DNA of 64,000 nt. It comes from Flaccisagitta enflata (lineage: Eukaryota; Chaetognatha; Sagittoidea; Aphragmophora). Position 1 is the first letter of the stretch. Each line of letters starts with the position of its first letter. This document shows, piece after piece, positions 47,708 to 57,520 of the stretch. The stretch lies in contig OZ231126.1 in the NCBI GenBank assembly GCA_965153355.1, positions 62,186,001 through 62,250,000 of the forward strand, given 5' to 3'. Under the pieces are notes generated by a model. It was not told the DNA's origin, ran no database searches, and saw only the letters and a program-made list of their open reading frames with translations. A program made the translations under genes and the position numbers.

Positions 47708-47745
47708 TCCTTCTTTCCTTCTTTCTTTCTATCGTTCTTTCTTTC
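47448..47745. repeat. (CTTT)n microsatellite
   Basis: Two nearly pure blocks (47449-47534, 47615-47710) joined by CTAT/CCTT variants. Confidence 0.97.
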
Positions 47746-47865
47746 TTTTAGACTCTCTCTCTCCCATTATCTATACTTCTTTTTTCCTCACTATCTCCCT
47801 GTAATCCGGACTATCGAGGCTAGAATTATAGAAAATGTGTGTTTGGGAGTGAGAACGAGAGCGAA

Positions 47866-47961
<96 letters not shown>

Positions 47962-48032
47962 GAGAGCGAGAGAGAGAGCGAGAGCGAGAGCGAGAGCGAG
48001 AGAGAGAGAGCGAGAGCGAGAGAGAGAGAGAT
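47866..48032. repeat. (GA)n microsatellite with GCGAGA variants
   Basis: Pure GA to about 47960, then mixed with CGAGAGCGAGA units. Confidence 0.97.
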
Positions 48033-48872
48033 TTTTCATCTCGTTTCGGTTTTGGTTGGCGTGGGCAGAGTTTGTACGCCCGTGCGGCTTAAAAGAGACC
48101 CAAGAGAGTCATGTTGCCATCTCGAGGTCAGGGTGAATCCGATGACCCATTTTGCCAGAGACCGGAAGTCTCGCTTCGTCTTACATCGTCTTAAGTCGAT
48201 TTGGCGCACCTGCGGTCTGTGTTCTTTTTCACCATCATCCAAACAGGCGTTGGTCGTGCAAAGACCTACATTTCGTCTGATTTCATTGATTGCGGTGCGG
48301 CCGGTGCGCATGATAATTGTTTTGTCACACACCTCATTCTAGAAACGCGCTATACGACAGGACAATATGACTGTATATAGCGTGATGTAAATAGGGAAAA
48401 ACAGACAAGTTGCTTGGCCTGCGCCGCTGCCAAGAAATTAAGAATTAAATATCCATCAAATGATTGCTTTGAAACTGTATAAGGAAATGTAGATAATTAT
48501 TAGTTAGTCCCAATTCAAATTTGGAGGGTGGCTCCAGAGCCCCCTTATCAGTTATGACTCCGCGGGATTTGACTTCGGTGTTGTGCAGACCCGTAACTGG
48601 CCCTGGTGTAGCCGATATCATCTTCTGATCTAGCAAAGGAAACCACGACGAGAGTCAGACCATCAAAGGTTCTTATTCAATGACTGTAAGTCTAAACTTT
48701 TCCCATGTGATGTTTTATTCATGAAAAAAAAATGAAAAGAAATATACTTAAACCTAAATCTATCCAAGGTGAAAATCCGCACAGGGTCTAATTTTTTTTT
48801 CAAGTAAAACGTTCTTGCGTTAAACAATATCGGAATTTCGAGGACTGACAGGCAACGTGGTGAATAAATAAC
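48033..48872. other. Unannotated spacer
   Basis: No gene recognised. Ends in a 21 bp A run (48872-48892) directly before an R2 copy. Confidence 0.45.
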
Positions 48873-48893
48873 AAAAAAAAAAAAAAAAAAAAA

Positions 48894-49384
48894 GTCGCAA
48901 AAGCGTTAGATGGTCAGCGGTACCCGTGCCCTGCTTAAGTAAGTTACAATGGTAGTTGAGTGAAGAAGTAGGGCAGCGGCCCTGAAGCGGTCAATGACGT
49001 ATGCTTTCACACATATTGGGAATTTTCTCCTCCTCCTCCCCCTCCTTCTTCTTCTCCTCCTCTTCCTCCGCATCTCTAACCTCCAGGCCCATATCTCAGC
49101 TGAGGCCCATAATCCCAGCCTCGAGGCCCCAATCCCAGTCTTGAGGCCCAAATCCCTTGAGGCAGCTATTTGGGCCTTGGGGTTGGGATTTGGGCCTTGA
49201 GGTCAGGATTTGGGCCTCAAGACTGGGATTTGGGCCTCGAGGCTAGGATATGGGCCTCAAGCCTAGGATATGGGCCTGGAGGTTGGGGGAAGGGGGGTAC
49301 AAAGGAGGAAGAGGAGGAGGAGGAGGAGAAAATTCCCCATATTTGTGAAAGCATAGGTCATCGACCCCTTCGGTGCCGCTGCCC
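48894..49384. mobile_element. R2 composite element, complete, inverted array
   Basis: GTCGCAAAAGCGTTAGATGG, CAGCGGTACCCG, left arm GGGCAGCGGCCCTGAAGCGG, CTTTCACACATATTGG, CTCCTCCTCC, GAGGCCCATATCTCAGC-type units. The array switches orientation near 49160 and then reads GGGATTTGGGCCTCAAGACT to 49280. The right arm ends GCCGCTGCCC. Its right half is also present at 61712. Confidence 0.85.
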
Positions 49385-49789
49385 AAAAAGGGGGGGGCGT
49401 TAAAAAAAAGAGAAAACTGTGAGCGTTGTTAATGGCATCGTTTATGAAGTCATCGAAACTAATGAGTTAGTGAAGAAATGAAGCAGTTAATGACGTCGTA
49501 GGATTGATGGCCGTTGTTTGTCAGCTTCCTCGAGTTTCCATCCAGTCTACTCAATCAGGAAAATGCTTCAAACCAACCGCTTTTTGGTGCCGCCTTCCGT
49601 TAGCAACTACTTTCTTCTTCTTTGCCATCCCACACTTCCGCTCCATCGCTCACAGGTTCCGCTCACGTCAACGACCTTCCCAATCCCATCGTCGACCCCC
49701 GCGTCTACCCACTTCGATTCCTTCCAACAGATTCCCTACCTGTACCGAACACCATCCTCGCATCATTAGCCATCGTTTACCTCCAAACC

Positions 49790-50375
49790 ACTCGCCACCG
49801 CCCAACTTTCCCATCCCCATCTCATCCCATCTCTCCGCTCAACATCCCCTCATCCCCATCTCCACTTGCTTCATTTCACCCCATCTCATCTCATCCTATC
49901 TCAACCCATCCGATCCCATCTCTCCGCTCGACATCCCCTCATCCCCATCTGCACTTCCTTTATTTCACCCCATCTCATCTCATCCCATCCGATCCCATCT
50001 CATCCCATCCCACCCCATCTCATCTCATCCCATCCCACCCCATCTCATCTCATCCCATCCGACCCCATCTCATCTCATCCCATCCCACCCCATCTCATCT
50101 CATCCCATCCCACCCCATCTCATCTCATCCCATCCATCCCATCTCATCTCATCCCATCCCATCCGATCCCATCTCATCCCATCCCACCCCATCTCATCTC
50201 ATCCCATCCCACCCCATCTCATCTCATCCCATCCGATCCCATCTCATCCCATCTCATCCCATCTCTCCGCTTAACATCCCCTCATCCCCATCTCCACTTC
50301 CATCATATCACCCCATCTCATCCCATCTCATCCCATCCGATCCAATCCGATCCCATCTCATCCGATCCCACCCCC
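49790..50375. repeat. CATCTCATCCCATC minisatellite
   Basis: Pentanucleotide-like CATCC/CATCT repeats interleaved with units of about 85-95 bp that contain CAACATCCCCTCATCCCCAT and CTCCACTTGCTTCATTTCACC. Much longer than its counterpart in the right repeat. It is open in all three plus frames as Ser/His/Pro/Ile repeats. Confidence 0.95.
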
Positions 50376-50460
50376 GCTAAATTAAGTGTCGACCTTTGAA
50401 TTCCAAAAGGAGCAACATGAATCCGGTAAAAAAAGGACTGCAGACGACGCATCCGATCAC

Positions 50461-50546
50461 GATGCTCTCAGATGCTCTCAGATGCTCTCAGATGCTCTCA
50501 GATGCTCTCAGATGCTTTCAGATGCTCTCAGATGCTCTCAGATGCA
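50461..50546. repeat. 10 bp tandem repeat (GATGCTCTCA)
   Basis: Eight or nine copies, one with CTTTCA. The right repeat has the same array at 62721-62808, partly converted to AATGCTCTCA. Confidence 0.96.
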
Positions 50547-50685
50547 GTCTTTTGGTTTTCAGTTTAAATTCTTATGGGGGCGGGGGTAAGGGAAATGGGC
50601 AGTTGGGGGGTAGTTCGCGATAGAGTTCAGGGGATTTTCAAAGAAGGAACTTTGAAGAAAGTAGATAAAAGGCATTACCCTTGAT

Positions 50686-50831
<146 letters not shown>

Positions 50832-51333
50832 CCACGCATAGACGTAAGAGTTCTGATTAAAGCCGACTTTACCGAGCGTGACATTGTTATGGGTTTGGCG
50901 CTGAGGCTCCATTTTCCGGCGGGAACTCTTTCGAATTCTCCTTTTTGCGTTTCGTGGATTCCTTTTACCAGTTACTACTTAATACTTTTGCCATATCCCC
51001 CAACTTCATTTAACATGTTAGCCTGAATGATGCCAAAGTAGCAACTACACTCTCCCTCTCGCATGTTGATTTGGGAAGCTATCAACTGTGTGTTCCTGAG
51101 TCTCAATAACTTGTAAACCACTTAGGCTTTTTGCTTAAATTCTATGAGCATATAAAAGAGCTTCGAAAACTGTACAAATCTAGACCAAGCAGAGATTTTT
51201 AGCTCAATTCGTTTAGGAATGACATAAGATTGAAGTTCAGTACTCAAATTCCTGATTGCCAAAATATGGCACTATTTGTCTTACATAGTCTGTAAAACGC
51301 AAAAATGAAATAAATGATAGGAAAACAAAGGTG

Positions 51334-53000
51334 GGCGCGAAACTTCATAAGTAGAACCTCCCTTGGTTGCTGCTTTATGCTTTTTCCAGCTCTCTTGGTC
51401 TTCTTCCCTTTCCGCCGCTGCCCCAGGCGCCTGATTCCCTTCTGGGTTGCTGCCAGCGTTGCCCGTCGGCGAACCATGAAGCTTCTCCTTGGCCTTTGGG
51501 CGTTACTGCTGCAGAGGGCGCGCCTGGAGGCGCTTGAAGGGGGCCTTTGCTTTTGGATTCTGGCCCTTTTTGTTGACTCGGCACATTGCGCGTTTGTGGA
51601 GTCTTTCCCCGACGTGATCTCTTCGATTGTTGTGAGGGAGTGACGTCACGAGGACCCTGTTGCTGCTGATTTGGGGGATGAACCAATCCAGGGCGCGTGG
51701 CGACTTCCTGATGCTGTATGCGAGTGAATTGCGCTGATGTAGCTGCGGCTGCGTCGAGCACAAATACCGCGGCTGGTGGAGTTGCGGAAGCGTGTTGACG
51801 AGATTGCTGCAGATGGGGTTACCAGTTATCCAGGAAGGCTTGAACCGCATTCTTCCTCTTCGTCGCCTGGACCATGCGACGAACCTCATATCATGCTCCT
51901 CCTTCTTTTGTTGCTTTAGTTTTGCGCTCCAGAGTCTCGAGCCAGCTCTGTTGAGATTGCTTGATGAGCGCATGAGTTTGTTTGTTGCAGCATACTGAAA
52001 GTTTTTCAAACTCTTTGAAGAGGAGAGATACTTCCGACGTCCGGACTGATGATACGATACCACCAACGCGCCTGCATCCGTTGGTGCTTCTCTTCCGGCG
52101 TCATGATGTCACTTCGGTCAGTCTGCTGCTCACCGCAGGCACCAACACCTCCTCCTCTGTTTCCATCCCCTCCTCCCCCACTCACTCCTGTCATTGACCA
52201 ATCTCTCTCTTCGCCCTTTCGTTGGCGTACAGCTGCAGGCAGCAGTCACAAGGCGCTGGGGCGACGAAATCAGGCAGGGTGGCGCGGCGTGAGGCAAATC
52301 AGCTGTGTGACGCCGCCCGCGAGTGGTGGATAAGTCCGTCGGCAGCTTGGAATTGATCGAGATCTGCCTCGAACCTCCATCTCTGATGACCACCAATGGA
52401 AGAAGCGACGCGGGATCGCCGGCGTTGGATGGCTGTTGACGATTTTCCAGCGCGATACTGTTGGCGCTTTCTTATTTTGCGTCGGCGGGAGCGAAGGTCG
52501 CCATTGAAGGCTGCCAGCTCGATAACCTCCTCCTCCGCCCCAAACGACGTCGTGGATGCAGATCCTTCTCGAGTCGAGCCGTCGTTGAAGAAAGAGTGAA
52601 TGGAATCGGAAGGATCCGTCCTGGCGTCGACCGCGTCGGCCTCTGCCTTCGAGGCGCTGCTGGCGGGACATCTCCAGCTCAGCGGCGACTTCAAGATGCG
52701 GAGCTGACTTAAGTAGATGGAATAGCGTGCGTCAGCGGAAGCTTGAAATATTCGTGAGCGATAATGGTAAGAACGGAGTTTGGCACAATAATATGTACAT
52801 ATAGACAGAGCAAAATGAATCAGTGTTTTTAATGTGTGAGTGGAAATGGACAACATAATTGACAAGAGGAAAGATGAAAGCATGGATAATCAGAACCAAA
52901 TATGAATAATAACAACTCTTTATAAATATAACAAGTCAGAGTTTCAATCACTCATATCTATAGTTACTAATGGACAGGCCCATCTTCCTCTCCTCTCTCA
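51334..53000 (-). other. Region between pol and the left direct repeat
   Basis: GC-richer than the surroundings and open in several minus frames (51375-51761, 51503-52066, 52299-52883), with no single frame running through. Translations are Gln/Arg/Lys/Ala-rich and match no family I recognise. It could be a decayed third ORF downstream of the integrase. A purine run, AAGGGAGG on the minus strand at 51356-51363, is a weak polypurine-tract candidate, 23 nt from the repeat. Confidence 0.35.
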
Positions 53001-53019
53001 AAACTTGGCGATTTTTATA

Positions 53020-53295
53020 GGTCAATTCAGCCGCACGGCCGTGCGGTCTTTAAATCTTGATCTTTCCATCTTGGCGTCGAACATGAGCCACTCCGGACGC
53101 AGGCGATGATCCTTGACGCCCATAATGTCTAAACTCCAATTGGCAATGAGGCAGCGTTTCGTGCATGGCGATGACCATGTCATCAACGCCAAAGTCTCTC
53201 TCGGATCTCGACCATTTGCTTAGCATGGCGTGGCGATAAATATGCGACCCTCCCGATTTCCAAAACGCATCTACCTTGATTGCATGCGCCTCCAT
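53020..53295 (-). pseudogene. DUF5641-type C-terminal tail of BEL/Pao pol
   Basis: DUF5641 closes BEL/Pao polyproteins after the integrase. The frame 53050-53295 has a tryptophan-containing FWKSGG segment, then SKWSR, a GVDDMVI stretch in the place of the family's GD-V-L core, and LPHCQLEF. It joins the integrase frame only through a frameshift near 53290. A TAA at 53050-53052 cuts it just before an RPHGRA segment that would match the family's final RP motif. Confidence 0.75.
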
Positions 53296-54280
53296 TGAAT
53301 CTTCGCAGAGTCGGCGTCAGAGTTGACGCCTTGTTGCACCAGATCCAGAGGGGCGTGACCGGAGGGTGATGGATTGAGGATATGATTCGGTGTGAGGGCC
53401 TCAGAGTCATTTGGATCATCGCTGAGCGCTGTCAGGGGACGGCGATTGAGAATTCCTTCAACTTCGGCGACAGCAGTGTTGAGGGCGTCGACGTGGAGGA
53501 TGGCGCCAGTCGAGATGGAAGCAAGATGGCGCTTAAAGAGAGCGACTATTCTCTCACCCTCCATGAGTAGGGTGTTCTCGTGATAAATCCCACCGAAGGC
53601 ATGCCCGCTGGTCGGAGTTGACGGCTGGTTCAAGCTTCCATTTCCTTCTTGAGGATATTGTTGGCGCCAACTAGATTCGTTCCACAGTCAGAAGTGAACC
53701 GGCGGATTCCTGGGCGCCTTGCTGCAAAGCGGATGATTGCATTTACCATCGCATCGGCTGACATGTTGAAGAGCAATTCCACATGGACGGCGCGTGATAC
53801 GAAACAGGTGAACACTGCGATCCACCATGATCAGCACGCGTTCATCTTTGTGAAATGCCCATGACATCAATCCAGTCCTGCAAAGACAGGCGCAAGGATT
53901 GAGGCGATTTGATGGAAGATTGGCCATTTGCTGATTTGCGTTCTTTTTAAAGTTCTTCTGGCATCTGATCGTGTTGACGACATCTTGACAGCCTAAAGAC
54001 CTTTTGTAATCCACACAAATTGGCGTAATTAGCTCTATGTATGCTTTGCACCCGCGTGAAAATCATTATGATGATAATGGCGAATTAATGATTTCACATT
54101 CTCGTCTTTTGGCGGCAGGATGAAGGGAAATTTAGCGTCATGTGCGATGTCGGCGTTTTCCAATCGACTACCGACGCGAATGATACCGTCATCGTCGACG
54201 AAAGGATTCAATTTCCGCATCTCTTTATTTTTTATGATGAAGTCATGACGGCTTTCTGGTTTGAAGACTTTTCCCAACTC
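53271..54280 (-). pseudogene. BEL/Pao integrase, broken
   Basis: Joins element cDNA to host DNA. The zinc-binding part (54035-54277) shows DDDGIIRVGSRLENADIAH and a His-rich HYHHNDFHAG segment. Downstream, in another frame, QQMANLPSNRLNP marks the linker before the core; the expected Cys pair has only one Cys (CQKN). The catalytic core (53630-53815) has SRAVHVELL and TSDCGTNLVGAN, carrying the second Asp at 53687-53689; the first Asp sits in a DVMGI segment near 53855 in a different frame. The third region (53271-53633) keeps AEVEGILNRRPLTALSDDP and EALTPNHIL, but the segment with the catalytic Glu is scrambled by frame changes. At least three frame switches. Confidence 0.88.
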
Positions 54281-54569
54281 AATTGTTTGAAGACGTCGAA
54301 TAATGATACCGCTGCATTGACAGCGAGCTGTTTGCGCGCCTCCTCCAAGACGTCTTGCGTCACTTCCGGTTTAGGAAGGAGATCCTTTGCTGCTCGTGTT
54401 GCCGCCCATGAATACGCTCTCCACCTTTTGTCTACGATGGGAACCATGCCGATGATCCGCAACTTATGCACCATTTTCCCCGAAGCCTTTGCAGAGAGAA
54501 ATATCGCGTCAGCCACTTGTTTCTTTTCACTTTCAGCCACATACAGAGCGGCGACTTGTGCAGAAATAG

Positions 54570-55020
54570 GGCACGTCACGATGTTAGTCTTTGGCCATTG
54601 ATCTTCGGGAAGACGCAAAAATGCAGGACCGTGATGGAATTGACGCCATTTTCGGCTTCATGGGCCTGGATGCCTCTGCTACAGTGGTCCTTGTTTGACC
54701 AGTCAACCCAGCGCCACTGTTGAGGATCAGACCTGCTATGGATCTTGGAGGGACGATTGGCGAAGAATACAGGCCTCGGTTTTGCCAGATTGTAAATCAT
54801 CTTCAGTGCAGATTCCGAATCAGACCAAAATCTGACGACGAGATTATCCAAGTTGATGGTCCTTCCGACGAAGCGTTTGAGCTGCACTGCTTTTTCTGCG
54901 GATACAATCTCAACTCATTGAACGCTGTTATGATGAGAAGCACGTTTTGGATTGAGTGGAATGACGTGAGATTTGGAGGCAAGGAATGAAATGTGAACAT
55001 CTCCATCTCGATTAAACGAC
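54570..55020 (-). pseudogene. BEL/Pao RNase H region, broken
   Basis: Degrades the RNA strand during reverse transcription. 54576-54887 carries RFWSDSESALKMIYN, with an Asp in the RNase H position, and ANRPSKIHSRSDP, WRWVDWSNKD and SRGIQAHE, as in the BEL family. Upstream, DGDVHISFLASKSHVIPLNP is present, but a TGA at 54915-54917 interrupts the frame shortly after. The following frame (54232-54618) begins RLPEDQWP, the usual link to the integrase. Confidence 0.85.
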
Positions 55021-55249
55021 GTGATATGCAACGCTGCTCCATATCCGCCTTTTTGGGCCAGCATCGTAAAAAGATCTCGGTGCCTTGACTTCCACCAATG
55101 TCGCTGTTGTCAGCGCCGCCATTCCACCAGCGTTCAGTCGGTATTGTTGTAGAAGAAGGCCAAGGCCCGAAGTGTAGCGGAAGAAAGATTCCTCGACGCT
55201 CTCTTCCAAGGGCGGATCCCATCCCACTTCCTGTGGACGACAGAGTTGA

Positions 55250-56240
55250 AGATGTCGTCTACCGATGTATACGCAGACTCCAAAATCCCAATGGATCATA
55301 AAGTTTGGCTTGCATGGAGACCAATTGACAAGTTATTTTTGCTCTAAGAGTTTTGAATTCCTCATCGCAGATGAAGATGAAGACGTCTTCCGCCGGAAGC
55401 CATGAGATACCCAACACCTTCGTCAGCGCATCATCTTGCTTATCTGAGATGGGAATTGGCATGTTCGGATCTCCATCCATCAGGTGCCGCGCATTACTCT
55501 TCCACTTCACAAGATCCATCCCGCCTTCAGCCATCGCCGCTACTGCATCCACCTTCAACTGCAGTGCTTCGTCGACCGAATCCCCACCCCCACTTCCGTC
55601 GTCGGCGTAGAAGCCGAAGCGAATAAGATCGGCGACGTTGTGGGGATATTTGGGCCGGATTACTTCGGCATGCTTTCTGACGGTGAAAAGGCGTGGCGAA
55701 TGAGCTGGATTGGCTGCCGAAGACATGTGATAAAAGAACAAAATGGCTTCTAAATGAGATACGGTCTTTGGAGCAAAAGAATCTAGACAGATCAGCGTGC
55801 GTCAGGATGGGCCCGCGGATCTGGTGGGCGAACATGCTACATATCACATAAGCGATCTTCCACTGGCAGCATGAGGATGTCCATCAAGCTGTTCATCAAG
55901 TTTGGACCTCCGACGAGCAAATCATTGAGTGAAATCACGTCAGTCGCCGCACATGCTGTGTGACCTGCGCGTTTTGCCGCCATAATTCAACAATATGAAG
56001 TAGCAGAAAGTACCATGCTGACTTCTCCAATGCTGTCGTCGTCGTTGACGCTGTCAATCTCAATCGCCACTCGTCTCGTAAACTACTCGATTTCACGGAA
56101 GACTCTTTCTTTGAAAGGCTGGATCGCGCTTGGAAGCGGCGTTGGTTACCAGGCCGCTTCATCGCAGTGGGTGCGTAATTCCTCTTCTCAAATTTCCATG
56201 ATATTTTCGTGATGAAATTTCCATGTGACGGGAGCAAAGT
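55250..56240 (-). pseudogene. BEL/Pao reverse transcriptase, broken
   Basis: 55900-55932 encodes SLNDLLVGGPN, a BEL/Pao RT hallmark, and a TAG follows at 55837-55839. In the next frame, HQIRGPILTHADLSRFFCSK and THVFGSQSS-type segments mark the fingers/palm; the Asp expected in motif A is not visible. 55598-55609 encodes YADD, the catalytic box (commonly YVDD in this group), followed by VDEALQLKVDAVAAMAEGG, LVKWKSN, KVLGISWLP and KLYDPLGF, all in family order. At least two frameshifts. Confidence 0.9.
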
Positions 56241-56827
56241 GTTTTCACAGCAGGCAAAATGTCTTTTCCTCTAACATTTTGCACGCTCTGATATTTTCAG
56301 GAATCACCCATCTCCCCCTCTTGCGGGCAGATTGATGATAAAGTCGCGGTAGAAGATGGGGTCAATGTTGCTGTTGAGGACGCGACAGTCGAGGATGCGA
56401 TCGATGTCGTCGCGGAGGACGCGATCATCCGTCGCGAAAGCGTTGATCGATGCAATATCTCGTCCTCTCTTGCCCGTTTTTTCACATACAGTCCAACCGA
56501 ATAGACATCTGAAGCAAGTCAAAGATCCTGAAGGCCCTCGGCGGGATTTCTGAGCGACGGCGTATCCGCAGCGCCGCTCCGATGATCATCATCACACCGC
56601 CTTCAGCTTCTGGGAAATTTTTGTGCCTTCGATGTGGTGTTGGTCAGATAGGCTTGGAGAAAAGGAGGAATGTCGCTTCACTACAACAAATCACCCACCA
56701 ATGTTGCCATGAGCGACGACATATTCCTCGTCGACCGATTGCATAGTGAATGACATGATGAAACGATCCTCAACAACATGACTTCATACAGTAATCACCG
56801 TCATTTGCACTGTTTTGTTGGAATCAG

Positions 56828-56965
56828 AAGACTGCGTTAATGACATTGGTACTGATCACGTCGCGATCAGCGCCTGAGCCGATCATAGCACAAATCGTCC
56901 TCTTCGCACCCGAAGAATTGTTTATGATAGTCACTGGAACAATCGGACGGACAACGTCGCCGCAT
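56828..56965 (-). pseudogene. BEL/Pao aspartic protease remnant with lost active-site Asp
   Basis: The minus frame reads VRPIVPVTI, then TICAMIGSGADRDVIS. The retroviral-type protease motif is D-S/T-G-A/S; here the first residue is Gly, encoded by GGC at 56878-56880, one transition away from GAC. This alone would inactivate the enzyme. The short frame is closed by stops on either side. Confidence 0.8.
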
Positions 56966-57179
56966 GAAGAGACGGACCGCGACGCTGCCGTCGCCGCCAG
57001 TCATGCCGTGACGTTAGAAGAGATCACTTCCGTAGGATTGGCTGTCTCCGCCGTCGACGGAGCTGCTGGTGCTGCTGCAGCCGCATCCTCTCACTTTTTG
57101 GAAGGGAGCCAGCGGTACTTTATTTCCCTGCTTATTTTCTCCTTTCTTCTCTTCCCTTTCTTCTTTCTTGTAGGTGCGC

Positions 57180-57520
57180 CCGTGGAGAATCGTGGCATGC
57201 CGCTTCTTGCAGATCTGGCAAGTTGGTCTGTTCACGCATCCTTTGGCGTTGTGTCCTGGCGCGAGGCAGTGGAAGCACAGACGACGAGACATGATCTTTG
57301 AACTCTCGCGTCCACTTCCAACTCTAACAGCTGATGACACTCTTCTGTTTGATGCATTCCACTGCAGACGCTGCAGCGGTCCGTCGACTGCATCTTTTGT
57401 TTGCCATTGGTCAAAGCATCCCCATATGATGATGGCGCTTCTTTTTCTGTAGTTACGACTGCCGCCACTGATGTTGTCTTGCAGCTTGCGCCTTGTTGCG
57501 CTGAATCACCGCCCATGTCT
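57180..57520 (-). pseudogene. BEL/Pao zinc-knuckle region, frameshifted
   Basis: Nucleic-acid-binding part of the polyprotein. The upstream frame (57232-57516) carries C-x2-C-x3-H-x4-C (CSVCSGMHQTEEC, 57337-57375). After a shift near 57293, the frame 57014-57340 carries a perfect C-x2-C-x4-H-x4-C knuckle (CFHCLAPGHNAKGC, 57236-57277) and C-x2-C-x3-H-x4-H (57182-57220). This triple arrangement is characteristic of BEL/Pao and separates it from Gypsy elements. Confidence 0.9.

Noticed and set aside
49504-50380. 250-codon Ser/His/Pro-rich plus-strand frames
   Set aside because: All three plus frames are open because the CATCTCATCC repeat lacks stops; the sequence is a minisatellite inside the direct repeat.
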